Source: Pararhodobacter zhoushanensis
GTDB taxonomy: Bacteria > Pseudomonadota > Alphaproteobacteria > Rhodobacterales > Rhodobacteraceae
Assembly: GCF_003990445.1 (NCBI RefSeq)
Contig: NZ_REEZ01000003.1
Coordinates: 218,625 to 282,624, forward strand
Reading direction: 5' to 3'
Length of the DNA: 64,000 bases
The stretch's first letter is position 1. The number at the start of each line of letters is the position of its first letter. Made by a program: the position numbers and the translations under genes. Shown here one piece after another: positions 33,474 through 42,406 of this stretch. A model generated the notes under the pieces. It was not told where the DNA came from. It made no database searches and saw only the letters and a list, made by a program, of their open reading frames with translations.

Positions 33474-34106
33474 ATGGCATTTCACGATATCCGCTTTCCC
33501 GCCACGCTGAGCTTTGGCTCGCTGGGCGGGCCGGAGCGCCGGACCGAGATCGTCACGCTGGCGAACGGGTTCGAGGAACGAAACACCCCCTGGGCGCAGG
33601 CCCGGCGGCGCTATGACGCGGGGCTGGGGCTGCGTTCGCTCGACGATGTCGAACAACTGATCGCGTTTTTCGAGGCGCGTCAGGGCATGCTGCACGGGTT
33701 CCGCTGGAAAGACTGGGCGGATTTCAAGACCTGCCGCGCCTCGCAATCGGTGGGGCCGCTGGACCAGTCGCTGGGCTTTGGCGACGGGGTGACGACCGTG
33801 TTCCAGCTGTCGAAAACCTATCGCTCGGGCGAGTGGGCGTCAGCCCGTGTGATTGCCAAGCCGGTGGCCGGAACGGTGCGGGCGGCGATTGGCGGGACCG
33901 AAGTGGGTGAGGCGGTGGAGTGGTCGGTCGACACCTCCAGCGGCCAGATCACCTTCACCTCGCCGCCGGGTGTAGGGGCCGAGATCACCATCGGCTGCGA
34001 GTTCGACGTGCCGGTGCGGTTTGATACCGATCTGGTGCAGGTCTCGGTCGCCAGTTTCAAGGCGGGCGAGGTGCCCAAGGTGCCGGTGATCGAGGTGCGC
34101 CAATGA
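33474..34106 (+). CDS. orfg12: GTA distal tail protein DUF2460, g12
   Basis: 210-aa DUF2460 protein. IRFPATLSFGSLGGPERRTEIVTLANGFEERN at the N terminus, the LIAFFEARQGMLHGFRWKDWADFKT core and FGDGVTTVFQLSKTY are diagnostic. The C terminus has FDVPVRFDTDLVQVSV. In RcGTA this is a tail component near the baseplate hub. AAGGAA precedes the ATG. Its end overlaps g13 by 4 bp. Confidence 0.93.
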   Translation: MAFHDIRFPATLSFGSLGGPERRTEIVTLANGFEERNTPWAQARRRYDAGLGLRSLDDVEQLIAFFEARQGMLHGFRWKDWADFKTCRASQSVGPLDQSLGFGDGVTTVFQLSKTYRSGEWASARVIAKPVAGTVRAAIGGTEVGEAVEWSVDTSSGQITFTSPPGVGAEITIGCEFDVPVRFDTDLVQVSVASFKAGEVPKVPVIEVRQ

Positions 34107-34966
34107 GCGAGGTGATCACCACCCGCGCCCGCGCCTGGGCGCTGAGCCGCGCCGATGGCACGGTGCTGGGCTTTACCGACCATGACCGCGATCTGAGCTT
34201 TGACGGGATGGCGTTTCGGGCCGGGACCGGCATGACCGCCAGCGCCATCATGCAGGGCACCGGGCTGGCGGTGGACAACACCGAGGCCGCAGGCGCGCTG
34301 AGCGACGCGGCGCTGCGTGAGGATGACATCCTTGCCGGGCGCTATGACGGGGCCGAGCTGACCATCTGGGAGGTCGACTGGACTGACCCCACCTGGCGGC
34401 GTGTGCTGTTTCGCGGCGCGCTGGGCGAGATCACGCGGGCGGGCGGGGCGTTCAAGGCCGAGCTGCGCGGGCTGACCGAGCCGCTGTCGCAAAGCGGCGG
34501 GCGGGTGTTTGGGGCGCTGTGCCCGGCGGTGCTGGGCGATGCGGACTGTGGCTTCGATCTGGATCAGCCGGGGTTCGTGGCCGAGGTGGATCTGCTGGGC
34601 GTCGATGAGGGCGGCGCGGTGCTCGATCTGCCCGAGCTGCCCGACTACGCCGCCGACTGGTTCGTCGACGGGCAGGCGCGGTTCCTGACGGGCGCGGCCG
34701 CAGGCATGGCGGTGCCGGTGCGGCGCGAAGAGCGGGCCGGCACGCTGCGGCGGCTGCATCTGTGGTCGGTGCCGGGGTTTGCACCTGCGGCGGGCGACCG
34801 GGTGCGGGTTGAGGCGGGGTGCGACAAGCGATTCCAGACCTGCCGCTTCAAGTTCCTCAATACGCTGAATTTTCAGGGCTTCCCGCATGTACCCAGCGAC
34901 GACTGGCTGCAGGCCACGCCGCGCGCGGATGGCCCCAATACCGGCGGCAAGCGGCCCAATGGCTGA
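34103..34966 (+). CDS. orfg13: GTA hub protein DUF2163, g13
   Basis: 287-aa DUF2163 / phage BR0599-like protein. TTRARAWALSRADGTVLGFTDHDRDLSFDG at the N terminus and LSQSGGRVFGALCPAVLGDADCGFDL near residue 132 are typical, with conserved cysteines. GCDKRFQTCRFKFLNTLNFQGFPHVP near the C terminus carries further conserved cysteines; RcGTA hub proteins of this type can bind an Fe-S cluster, which these cysteines would allow. It overlaps g12 and g14. Confidence 0.92.
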   Translation: MSEVITTRARAWALSRADGTVLGFTDHDRDLSFDGMAFRAGTGMTASAIMQGTGLAVDNTEAAGALSDAALREDDILAGRYDGAELTIWEVDWTDPTWRRVLFRGALGEITRAGGAFKAELRGLTEPLSQSGGRVFGALCPAVLGDADCGFDLDQPGFVAEVDLLGVDEGGAVLDLPELPDYAADWFVDGQARFLTGAAAGMAVPVRREERAGTLRRLHLWSVPGFAPAAGDRVRVEAGCDKRFQTCRFKFLNTLNFQGFPHVPSDDWLQATPRADGPNTGGKRPNG

Positions 34967-35390
34967 CGCGCGGGGCTTGTTGGTGACTGAGGCGCGGCGC
35001 TGGATTGGCACGCCGTACTGCCATCAGGCCTCGACACTTGGCGCGGGCTGCGACTGTCTGGGTCTGGTGCGTGGCGTGTGGCGGGCGCGGCACGGGGCCG
35101 AACCTGTGGCGATCCCGCCCTACGGCCCGGACTGGTCGGAACCGGCGCGCGACGAGGCCCTGTGGCGCGCGTTGGCACACCACCTGCGCCCGGCGTCCGA
35201 GCCCTTGCAGCCGGGCGACGTGCTGCTGTTTCGCATGCGCGCGGCTTCTGTCGCCAAGCATCTGGGCATCCTGACGCAAGCCGGTGCACAGCCGCGCTTT
35301 GTCCACGCCTACAGCGGCCACGGGGTTGTCGAGAGCCCGCTGAGCCCCCCTTGGGCGCGCCGGATCGTGGCGCGCTTTGACATGACGTGA
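34959..35390 (+). CDS. orfg14: GTA NlpC/P60 peptidase, g14
   Basis: 143-aa cell-wall peptidase that helps the tail cross the recipient envelope. WIGTPYCHQAST precedes GAGCDCLGLVRG, where the nucleophilic cysteine of the xDCxGL motif is C33. The catalytic histidine is in SVAKHLGILT near residue 100, and FVHAYSGHGVVESPL follows. ATG 34959 overlaps g13 by 8 bp and matches family starts; the frame is open from 34887 without similarity. The product probably works with g15. Confidence 0.92.
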   Translation: MADARGLLVTEARRWIGTPYCHQASTLGAGCDCLGLVRGVWRARHGAEPVAIPPYGPDWSEPARDEALWRALAHHLRPASEPLQPGDVLLFRMRAASVAKHLGILTQAGAQPRFVHAYSGHGVVESPLSPPWARRIVARFDMT

Positions 35391-35409
35391 TCGAAAAGGA
35401 GCCATCGGT

Positions 35410-38400
35410 ATGGCGACTCTGCTTCTGTCTGCCGCCGGTGCGGCCATTGGTGCGAATTTTGGTGGTGCGGTGCTGGGCCTGTCGGGGCTGGTCATCGGGC
35501 GCGCGATTGGGGCGACTGTCGGGCGGCTGATCGACCAACGGTTGCTGGGGCTGGGCTCGGGCTCGGTCGAGACGGCGCGCATTCAGCGGCTGCACATTAC
35601 CGGCGCGGGTGAAGGCGTGCCGATCCCTCGTATCTGGGGGCGGATGCGCACGGCGGGGCATGTCATCTGGGCCTCGGATTTCAACGAAATCCCCGGCGGC
35701 TCGCGCCGCGCCAAGGGTGGGCTTGGGCCGAAGGTCACCGAGCAGTCGCGCTATGTGGTAAGCGTGGCGATTGCGCTCTGCGAGGGCGAGATCGGCGGCA
35801 TTGGCCGGATCTGGGCTTACGGCGACGAGATCGCGCGCAGCGACCTGAACCTGCGGGTTTACCCCGGCACGATGGACCAATCGCCCGATCCCAAAATCGA
35901 GGCGGTCGAGGGCGACGGCGCGGCACCAGCCTATCGCGGCACGGCCTATGTGGTGATCGAGGATCTGGATCTGGGGCCGTTTGGCAACCGGCTGCCGAAC
36001 CTCAGTTTCGAGGTGATCCGCGCCGCGCAGGCCGAGGGGGTCAGCACCTTGCAGGATGCGGTGCAGGGCGTGGCATGGTTGCCGGGAGCGGGCGAATATG
36101 CGCTGGCGACGGAGAAGGTGCTGCTGGCCTCGTCCGAGGCCGAGCTTTTCGCACCCGAGTTTTCGATTTCGGGTCAGGATACACAGGGTTACGCCAATGC
36201 GCATAGCCCCTCGGGTGCGGCGGATTTTCCGACCTCGCTGACGGCGTTGCAAACGGAGTTGCCGAAGGCGCAGTCGAGCCTGCTCATCGCCTCGTGGTTC
36301 GGGGATGATCTGCGCTGCAGTGAGTGTCTGATCAAACCCAAGATCGAGTTCGACAACCGGATAGGCAAGGACCATGCGTGGCAAGTGGCCGGGTTGGGCC
36401 GGGATGATGCCGAGCTGGTGCCGCAAGTCGCTGATAAGCCGGTCTATGGCGGCACGCCCTCGGATCGGTCGATCCTGCAGGCGATTGAAGCGTTGAACGA
36501 CGCGGGGCAGGCGGTGGTATTCTACCCCTTCCTGCTGATGGAGCAACTGACCGGGAACGGTTTGCCCGATCCGTGGTCCGAGGCCGAGGACCAGCCGGTC
36601 TTGCCGTGGCGCGGACGCATTACGCTGGACAAGGCACCGGGTCAGACCGGTTCAACCGATCGCTCGGCGGCGGCCGAAGCCGAGGTCGCCGCGTTCTTTG
36701 GCACCGCGCAGGCGTCGGATTTCACCGTGTCGCCGGGGTCGGTCAGCTATTCCGGCCCGGTCGAGTGGTCCTACCGCCGCTTCATCCTGCATTACGCGGC
36801 GCTCTGTGCGGCCTCGGATGGGGTCGAGGCGTTCTGCATCGGGTCGGAAATGCGGGCGCTGTTGCAGATCCGGGGTGCGGATGACAGCTTCCCCGCCGTG
36901 GTGCAGATGGTCGATCTGCTGCACGAGGTGCGCATGGTGCTGGGTGGGTCGGTCAAGCTGGTCTATGCCGCCGACTGGTCGGAATATTTCGGCTATGACG
37001 CAGGCGAGGGGAACCGCTACTTCCACCTCGATGCGCTCTGGGCCGATGATGATCTCGACGTGATCGGCATCGACAACTACATGCCGCTCGCTGACTGGCG
37101 CGAGGGTGAGGGGCATGCCGATTGGCAGGCGGGCTGGCGCGACTTCTATAATCTCGACTATCTTCAGGCCAATATATCGGGTGGGGAGGGGTACGACTGG
37201 TACTATTCCGACAATCCCCAGCGTGACGCGCAAGAGCGCACGCCGATCACCGATGGCGAAGCCGAGCCTTGGATCTGGCGCTACAAGGATCTGCGCGCGT
37301 GGTGGGAGAACCCGCACACCGAGCGGATCGGCGGCGTTCGGGCCGCAGAGTCGACCGACTGGCAGCCGCGCTCGAAACCCGTCTGGTTCACCGAATACGG
37401 CTGCGCGGCAATCGACAAAGGGGCCAACCAGCCCAACAAATTCATCGACCCGAAATCCTCGGAATCGCAGGCACCGTATTATTCTACCGGCGTGCGCGAT
37501 GACCTGATGCAGATGCAATATCTGCGCGCAATGCATGGCTATTGGACCGATCCGGCCAATAACCCGGTTTCGGATGTCTATGCTGGGCGGATGCTCGACT
37601 GGTCACGCAGCCACGCCTGGGCCTGGGACGCGCGGCCCTGGCCACAGTTCCCGGCAGCGACAGATACATGGGCGGATGGCGACAACTGGCTGCGCGGGCA
37701 CTGGCTGACCGGGCGCGCAGCGTCGCAGCCGCTGGACGCGTTGGTGGCCGAGATTTGCCAGCGCGCCGGGATTGCTGCCTTTGACGTCAGCCGGCTTTAT
37801 GGCGTGGTGCGCGGCTATGCCGTGCCCTCGACCGCGACAGGCCGCGCGGCGTTGCAGCCGCTGATGCTGGCGCACGGGTTCGAAGCGGTCGAGCGCGACG
37901 GCGTGCTGGTGTTCCGCATGCGGACCGGGCGCGCGCCGGTGGCGCTGGACGCGGGCGATCTGGTGGCGCGGGAGGGCGGTGATCTGGAGCTGTCGCGCGC
38001 CTCGGCTCCCGACACGGCCGGGCGCTTGCGGCTTACGTATATCGAGGCCGAGGGCGGCTTCGAGACGCGCGCCGCCGAGGCTGTTCACCCCGACGATCCG
38101 GCCGGCAGCGTGGCCGACAGTGAATTGCCGCTGACGTTGACGCGCGGCGAAGCCCGCACGGCGGTCAAGCGCTGGCTGACAGAATCACGCATCGCGCGGG
38201 ACGTGGCGAAATTCGGCCTGCCGATGTCGTCGTCACTCGCCGTTGGCGACGTCGTGGCACTGGGGCAGGGTGAGAGCACGCGGCACTACCGGATCGACCG
38301 GATGGAGCTGACCGGCGAGCGCGCGCTTGAGGCGGTGCGCATCGAGCCGGGCCTTTACCGCCACCGCGATGCCAGCGACGACCTGCCGGTCGCGGGGGCG

Positions 38401-39348
38401 TATCTGCCCCCGGTCCCGGTCTTGCCGATCTTCCTGGACCTGCCGCTGATGCGCGGCGACGAGGTCGAGCACGCGCCGCATCTGGCCGTCACGGGCACGC
38501 CGTGGCCGGGCGTCGTCGCTGCATATGACGCGCCTGTGGCAGGCAGTTTTTCGCTGAACACACTGGTGGGGCTGCGCGCGACGGTCGGGCAGACACGCAC
38601 GCCTTTGCACCGCGCGGCACCAATGGTCGAGCAGCGTGGTCACGGGGTCGACGTCACGTTTGCCCAAGGGGCGGTGCTGGCCTCGGTCAGCGAGGCGGAA
38701 CGGCTTGATGGTGCGAATATCGCGGCGATTGGCATCGGCGGAAACTGGGAGCTGTTCCAATTCGCGCAGGCCGCGTTGATCGAGCCGGGTGTGTGGCGGC
38801 TCACGGGGCTGTGGCGCGGTCAGTTCGGGACCGAGCGAGTGATGCCCGATACCTGGGCTCCGGGCGCTGTTGTAGTGTTGCTCGACGGTGCGCCACAACA
38901 GGTGGATCTGCCCTCCTCGGCACGCGGCGTGGCGCGGCGGTGGCGGGTGGGACCGGCGGCGCTGGCCTATGACGATCCGGTCTATGTCGAAAGCACGCAG
39001 GCCTTTGCGGGCAACGGGTTGCGGCCCTATGCGCCCGCTTTCCTGACGGCCGAGCGGCCCGCAGGCGGGGGCGCGCTGGCGATCCGCTGGACCCGGCGGA
39101 CCCGCAAGGGGGGCGATGGTTGGGACGCGCCCGAGGTACCGCTGAGCGAGGAAAGCGAGACCTATCAGCTGCGTATCCGGTCCGGTGGGGACGTGGTGCG
39201 CACGGTCACGCTGAGCGCGCCGTCTTACAGCTACACCCCTGCGCAGCAAGCAGCCGACGGGGTGAGCGGGGCGTTTGTGGTCGAGGTTGCGCAGGTCTCG
39301 GCCAGCTACGGACCGGGGCTTTACGCGACGGTCGATGTGGCGGGCTGA
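35410..39348 (+). CDS. orfg15: GTA baseplate megatron / host-specificity protein, g15
   Basis: 1312-aa tail-tip protein. A Gly/Ala-rich hydrophobic N terminus (residues 1-45, ATLLLSAAGAAIGANFGGA onward) precedes a tail-tip attachment domain with RIQRLHITGAGEGVPIPRIWGRMR. A TIM-barrel domain (about residues 430-760) follows, with GIDNYMPLADW near 553 and PVWFTEYGCAAIDKG near 657, like glycoside hydrolase active-site strands. The C-terminal part holds phage-tail type 3 and fibronectin-like b domains. The length matches RcGTA g15. AAGGAG lies before the ATG. It overlaps the small trailing gene by one base. Confidence 0.94.
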   Translation: MATLLLSAAGAAIGANFGGAVLGLSGLVIGRAIGATVGRLIDQRLLGLGSGSVETARIQRLHITGAGEGVPIPRIWGRMRTAGHVIWASDFNEIPGGSRRAKGGLGPKVTEQSRYVVSVAIALCEGEIGGIGRIWAYGDEIARSDLNLRVYPGTMDQSPDPKIEAVEGDGAAPAYRGTAYVVIEDLDLGPFGNRLPNLSFEVIRAAQAEGVSTLQDAVQGVAWLPGAGEYALATEKVLLASSEAELFAPEFSISGQDTQGYANAHSPSGAADFPTSLTALQTELPKAQSSLLIASWFGDDLRCSECLIKPKIEFDNRIGKDHAWQVAGLGRDDAELVPQVADKPVYGGTPSDRSILQAIEALNDAGQAVVFYPFLLMEQLTGNGLPDPWSEAEDQPVLPWRGRITLDKAPGQTGSTDRSAAAEAEVAAFFGTAQASDFTVSPGSVSYSGPVEWSYRRFILHYAALCAASDGVEAFCIGSEMRALLQIRGADDSFPAVVQMVDLLHEVRMVLGGSVKLVYAADWSEYFGYDAGEGNRYFHLDALWADDDLDVIGIDNYMPLADWREGEGHADWQAGWRDFYNLDYLQANISGGEGYDWYYSDNPQRDAQERTPITDGEAEPWIWRYKDLRAWWENPHTERIGGVRAAESTDWQPRSKPVWFTEYGCAAIDKGANQPNKFIDPKSSESQAPYYSTGVRDDLMQMQYLRAMHGYWTDPANNPVSDVYAGRMLDWSRSHAWAWDARPWPQFPAATDTWADGDNWLRGHWLTGRAASQPLDALVAEICQRAGIAAFDVSRLYGVVRGYAVPSTATGRAALQPLMLAHGFEAVERDGVLVFRMRTGRAPVALDAGDLVAREGGDLELSRASAPDTAGRLRLTYIEAEGGFETRAAEAVHPDDPAGSVADSELPLTLTRGEARTAVKRWLTESRIARDVAKFGLPMSSSLAVGDVVALGQGESTRHYRIDRMELTGERALEAVRIEPGLYRHRDASDDLPVAGAYLPPVPVLPIFLDLPLMRGDEVEHAPHLAVTGTPWPGVVAAYDAPVAGSFSLNTLVGLRATVGQTRTPLHRAAPMVEQRGHGVDVTFAQGAVLASVSEAERLDGANIAAIGIGGNWELFQFAQAALIEPGVWRLTGLWRGQFGTERVMPDTWAPGAVVVLLDGAPQQVDLPSSARGVARRWRVGPAALAYDDPVYVESTQAFAGNGLRPYAPAFLTAERPAGGGALAIRWTRRTRKGGDGWDAPEVPLSEESETYQLRIRSGGDVVRTVTLSAPSYSYTPAQQAADGVSGAFVVEVAQVSASYGPGLYATVDVAG

Positions 39349-39635
39349 TGCGGCCGGTCACGCTGACCGATCTTGCCGCCGCCGCGCGGGTGCTGCTGGC
39401 TTTGCCAGAGGCACAGCGCGCGGCGGGTTTGGCGGCGTTACTTGCGCGGGCTCAGACGGCGGAGCAGCATCGTCGTGACACAGGGCGCAACCATCCGGCT
39501 TATGGCAATGGCACGCTGCTGGCAGCGGCTCTGGCGCATCCGTTTGCCGAGCCGCAAAGCCCCGGCACGCAGGACTATCTGACCTGCCTCTCACTGGTGC
39601 TCGACGCCCTTGTGGCGCGCAACCGCACAAGCTGA
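39348..39635 (+). CDS. Small conserved GTA-trailing protein (DUF7742-like)
   Basis: 95-aa soluble, Ala/Leu-rich helical protein whose ATG shares a base with the g15 stop. The segments VTLTDLAAAARVLLALPEAQRAAGLAALLARA and GNGTLLAAALAHPFAEPQSPGTQDYLTCL are reminiscent of the small protein that regularly follows g15 in this order. The function is unknown. Its tight coupling suggests it is part of the GTA transcript. Confidence 0.75.
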   Translation: MRPVTLTDLAAAARVLLALPEAQRAAGLAALLARAQTAEQHRRDTGRNHPAYGNGTLLAAALAHPFAEPQSPGTQDYLTCLSLVLDALVARNRTS

Positions 39636-39703
39636 GTTCGGGCCACTGGAAAATCCGGTCCGATCGTTTATCTTTGTGGGCAGACAAGCTGCGGAGAAGC
39701 GCG

Positions 39704-40507
39704 ATGCCCGAAACCAAACCCAGACTGAGCCAGCTCGACCCCGTTTGGCAGCGCATCTGTGAAGAAGCCAATCAGGTTGTGCGCGACGAGCCGCTGCTGG
39801 GCGGCGTGATGCACAACAATCTGCTGCACCACGCGACGATGGAGCGGGCACTGGCGTTCCGTTTCGCGCTCAAGCTTTCCTCGGCCGAGATCAGCGAGCA
39901 GATCCTGCGCGAGATCGCCGAAGAGGCCTATGAAACCTCGCCCTGGCTGGGCGAAGCGGCGCGCGCTGACATCGTTGCGGTGCACGAGCGCGATCCGGCC
40001 TGCCACCGATTCCTGCAGCCCCTGATGTATTTCAAGGGCTATCAGGCAATTCAGGCCTACCGCGTTGGCCATTGGCTATGGACTACGGGTCGCGGCGACA
40101 TGGCGCTTTTCGTGCAAATGCGGATTTCCGAGATGTTCGGCGTGGATATCCATCCGGCGGCGCGAATCGGCAAGGGCATCATGATCGACCACGCGCATTC
40201 CATCGTCATCGGTGAGACGGCGGTGGTAGGCGATAACGTCTCGATGCTGCATTCGGTTACGCTGGGCGGGACGGGCAAGGTCGACGGTGATCGTCACCCC
40301 AAGATCGGCGACGGCGTGCTGATCGGTGCCGGGGCCAAGGTGTTGGGCAACATCCATATCGGGGCCAATACTCGCATCGCCGCGGGGTCGGTAGTGCTGA
40401 TCGACGTGCCCGCGTGCAAAACGGTGGCCGGGATACCGGCGAAAATCGTCGGGGAAGCGGGTTGCCCGCAGCCGGCGCTGTCGATGGATCATCGCTTCCG
40501 CGAGTGA
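39704..40507 (+). CDS. cysE: Serine O-acetyltransferase
   Basis: 267-aa enzyme making O-acetylserine for cysteine synthesis. An N-terminal helical SATase domain (PVWQRICEEANQVVRDEPLLGG onward) precedes a left-handed b-helix of hexapeptide repeats. The latter holds DIHPAARIGKGIMIDHAHSIVIGETAVVGDNV with the catalytic H in MLHSVTLGGTG and KIGDGVLIGAGAKVLGNI. ATG 39704 follows GGAG at 8 bp. It lies directly behind the GTA cluster, as in Rhodobacter capsulatus. Confidence 0.95.
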   Translation: MPETKPRLSQLDPVWQRICEEANQVVRDEPLLGGVMHNNLLHHATMERALAFRFALKLSSAEISEQILREIAEEAYETSPWLGEAARADIVAVHERDPACHRFLQPLMYFKGYQAIQAYRVGHWLWTTGRGDMALFVQMRISEMFGVDIHPAARIGKGIMIDHAHSIVIGETAVVGDNVSMLHSVTLGGTGKVDGDRHPKIGDGVLIGAGAKVLGNIHIGANTRIAAGSVVLIDVPACKTVAGIPAKIVGEAGCPQPALSMDHRFRE

Positions 40508-40662
40508 CGTCCTTGTTTCCCGGCGCGCCCGATCCGCACGGCTTCGCGCCGCGCGGCCAGGCGAGGCGCGTTTGAACCCGACGGTCGTGCCGGGCGACAC
40601 AGCTGCAACCACGGACGACAGTTCGTGCCTGCCGTAACCTCGTTCGCCCGGAGGCCTCCCTT

Positions 40663-41607
40663 TTGTCCCTGATCTCAATACCCGCGGGCCTGTTGTGGCT
40701 GCTGGGCGGCGTTGGCGCGTTCCTTGCGCTGGCGACGCTCATTGGCCAGATCCTCAAGCGCCGCCGCCCGCAAGGGCATGCGGTCATCGCCAATCTCAAC
40801 GCAAGGATCGCTGCGTGGTGGGTGATGGTGGCGCTGCTGGCGCTTGCCTTCCTTGCCGGGCGCGCGGGCGTCGTGCTGCTGTTCGCCGCCCTCGCCGCCC
40901 TTTCGTTGCGCGAATTCCTCAAGGTCACGGCCTGCGGACGCGCCGATGTCTGGGTGATCACCGGGGTCTATGCCATTGTACTGCCAGTACAATTCTGGGC
41001 GGTCTATATCGACTGGTACGGATTCTATACCGTTTTCATCCCGGTCTATGCCTTCTTGCTGATGCCCGCTGTTGCTGCCCTTGCGGGCGGAAGCAGCGGT
41101 TTCATGGCCCGCGCGGCCGAGACGCAATGGGGTCTCATGGTCTGCGTCTACGGCCTGAGCCATGTGCCCGCGATCCTGTCGCTGGCGATCCCCGGTGGCG
41201 AGGCGCAGCATATCCAGCTCATCGCGTGCCTGATCTTTACCGTGCAGCTGTCGGATGTGATGCAATACATCTGGGGCAAGCTGGCAGGGCGGTACAAGCT
41301 GGCCCCCGAACTGTCCCCGTCGAAAACCTGGGAAGGCATGATCGGCGGGGTGGCCAGCGCCGTCGCGGTGGCGACTGCGCTCTGGCCGCTCACGCCCTTC
41401 ACCCCCGCCGGGGCAGCGCTGATGGCGCTGGTGGTGACGTTGATGGGCACGCTGGGCGGGCTGGTGATGTCAGCCATCAAGCGCGACAAGGGGGTCAAGG
41501 ACTGGGGCGCGGTGATCGCCGGGCACGGCGGGTTCCTCGACCGGCTGGACAGCGTGATCTTTTCGGCACCGATCTTCTTTCACCTCACCCGCTATTACTG
41601 GACCTGA
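40663..41607 (+). CDS. CdsA-family phosphatidate cytidylyltransferase
   Basis: 314-aa inner-membrane enzyme forming a CDP-activated lipid from phosphatidate and CTP. About eight hydrophobic helices are visible. The family signature is split between LSPSKTWEGMIGG near residue 212 and IKRDKGVKDWG with GHGGFLDRLDSVIFSAP near 280-300. The start is TTG 40663, with GGAGG eight bases upstream and no competing ATG. It is followed 3 bp later by a CDP-alcohol phosphatidyltransferase, so product and consumer may be linked. It could be a second CdsA rather than the housekeeping one. Confidence 0.9.
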   Translation: MSLISIPAGLLWLLGGVGAFLALATLIGQILKRRRPQGHAVIANLNARIAAWWVMVALLALAFLAGRAGVVLLFAALAALSLREFLKVTACGRADVWVITGVYAIVLPVQFWAVYIDWYGFYTVFIPVYAFLLMPAVAALAGGSSGFMARAAETQWGLMVCVYGLSHVPAILSLAIPGGEAQHIQLIACLIFTVQLSDVMQYIWGKLAGRYKLAPELSPSKTWEGMIGGVASAVAVATALWPLTPFTPAGAALMALVVTLMGTLGGLVMSAIKRDKGVKDWGAVIAGHGGFLDRLDSVIFSAPIFFHLTRYYWT

Positions 41608-41610
41608 GCC

Positions 41611-42243
41611 ATGGATGATCCCAACCGCCGCCCGATTGCCGCCCGCCGGCTGGCACCGATGCAAGGTCTGGCCCGGCTGTTGACGGAATGGGGTGCCACG
41701 CCGAACGGGATTTCACAGGTCTCGATGGTCTTTGCGGCGCTCGGGTTTGGCACCTTCTGGGCCGCGCCGATGGCGGGGGTTTGGGGGCAGGGGGCGCTGC
41801 TGTTGCTGGCGGCGCTGATGATCCAGGGGCGGCTGGTGTGCAATCTGGTCGATGGGCTGGTTGCGGTCGAGGGCGGGCGCGCAACGCCGCAAGGTGCCTT
41901 CTGGAACGAGGCCCCTGACCGTGTTGCCGACACCCTGTTGCTGTGGGGCGCGGGGCTGGCCGCCGGGCATCCGGCGCTGGGGTTGGGCTGCGCGGTGCTG
42001 GCGGTCGCGACGGCGTATTTGCGCGAATTTGGCCGGGCTGAGGGGTTCGCGCCCGACTTCGGCGGCCCGATGGCCAAGCAGCACCGGATGGCAGCGCTGA
42101 CCCTTGGCGCGGTGGTCGCGGCCTTCTGGACGGCGCAGGCGGCGGTCGTGCTGACCGTCGCGCTGACGGTCATTGCGCTTGGCACGCTGGTGACGGCGGG
42201 TCTGCGGGCGCGGCGGGTGTTGGGGCACCTTGCGGGACGGTAG
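41611..42243 (+). CDS. CDP-alcohol phosphatidyltransferase family protein with Asn-substituted motif
   Basis: 210-aa membrane protein with about six hydrophobic segments. The CDP-OH-P motif is normally D-x2-D-G-x2-A-R-x8-G-x3-D-x3-D. Here it reads NLVDGLVAV (near residue 83), then G-AFW-N-EAP-D. The first and third aspartates are Asn and the Arg is Val, while D2 and D4 remain. Metal binding and substrate choice may therefore differ from standard PgsA/PssA/Pcs enzymes. It is coupled to the CdsA-like gene just upstream. The product lipid is unknown. Confidence 0.85.
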   Translation: MDDPNRRPIAARRLAPMQGLARLLTEWGATPNGISQVSMVFAALGFGTFWAAPMAGVWGQGALLLLAALMIQGRLVCNLVDGLVAVEGGRATPQGAFWNEAPDRVADTLLLWGAGLAAGHPALGLGCAVLAVATAYLREFGRAEGFAPDFGGPMAKQHRMAALTLGAVVAAFWTAQAAVVLTVALTVIALGTLVTAGLRARRVLGHLAGR

Positions 42244-42246
42244 GTG

Positions 42247-42340
42247 CCGGGGGGCTGCCGCCCCCCGGACCCCCTGCTTCAAGGGGAGCGCACGCGCCCC
42301 CCTTGAAAATCCCCCCGTGGATACTTTCAGACAGAAAATG
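42247..42340 (+). repeat. Stem-loop + TATTT-tail intergenic element, copy C
   Basis: Two perfect stems occur here. The first pairs CCGGGGGGC (42247-42255) with GCCCCCCGG (42260-42268). The second pairs TTCAAGGGG (42278-42286) with CCCCTTGAA (42299-42307). The tail GTGGATACTTTCAGACAGAA starts at 42317. The bases GGACCCCCTG after the first stem are shared with the copy at 58741. It lies at the 3' end of the phosphatidyltransferase gene. Confidence 0.65.
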
Positions 42341-42350
42341 CAACAGGCAG

Positions 42351-42388
42351 AAAAAAGCCCGGGCGGCGCGGGGCCGTCCGGGCTTTTC
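42351..42388 (-). terminator. Intrinsic terminator of the pdhABC operon
   Basis: Read on the minus strand, AGCCCGGACGGC pairs with GCCGCCCGGGCT around a CCCGC-like loop and is followed by TTTTTT. It begins 18 bp past the pdhC stop. The plus strand also ends in a short T-run (CTTTTC), so it may work in both directions. Confidence 0.85.
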
Positions 42389-42406
42389 GTGTGCAAGAAG
42401 AGGGCG

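Larger units (their letters stand above)
26964..39635 (+). mobile_element. Rhodobacterales-type gene transfer agent (RcGTA-like) head-tail cluster, g3 to g15, lacking g1/g2
   Basis: Fifteen genes in the canonical RcGTA order: portal, g3.5, prohead protease, capsid, connector, adaptor, DUF3168, tail tube, two tail chaperones, tape measure, DUF2460, DUF2163, NlpC/P60, TIM-barrel megatron, then a small trailing gene and cysE. The short 217-aa tape measure, the g3.5 gene and the cysE neighbour mark a GTA rather than a prophage. No integrase, repressor, replication or lysis gene is present. All frames are open, so it looks under selection. The terminase genes are not upstream. Confidence 0.92.

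Noticed and set aside
34873-36546. A 557-codon antisense frame under g13-g15
   Set aside because: It has low-complexity Arg/Pro/Gln composition and overlaps strongly supported genes on the other strand.
39120-39347. Longer version of the small gene after g15, starting inside g15
   Set aside because: The extra N-terminal part is an out-of-frame reading of g15; the ATG at 39348 overlapping the g15 stop fits the coupling seen elsewhere in the cluster.
26964-39348. Ordinary prophage instead of a GTA
   Set aside because: No integrase, repressor, replication, lysis or attachment-site signals were seen. The gene order, g3.5, the very short tape measure and the cysE neighbour fit RcGTA.
40508-40662. 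Possible tRNA because of a GGTTCAAAC T-loop-like stretch on the minus strand
   Set aside because: No acceptor stem, anticodon arm or CCA-end pairing could be formed around it.
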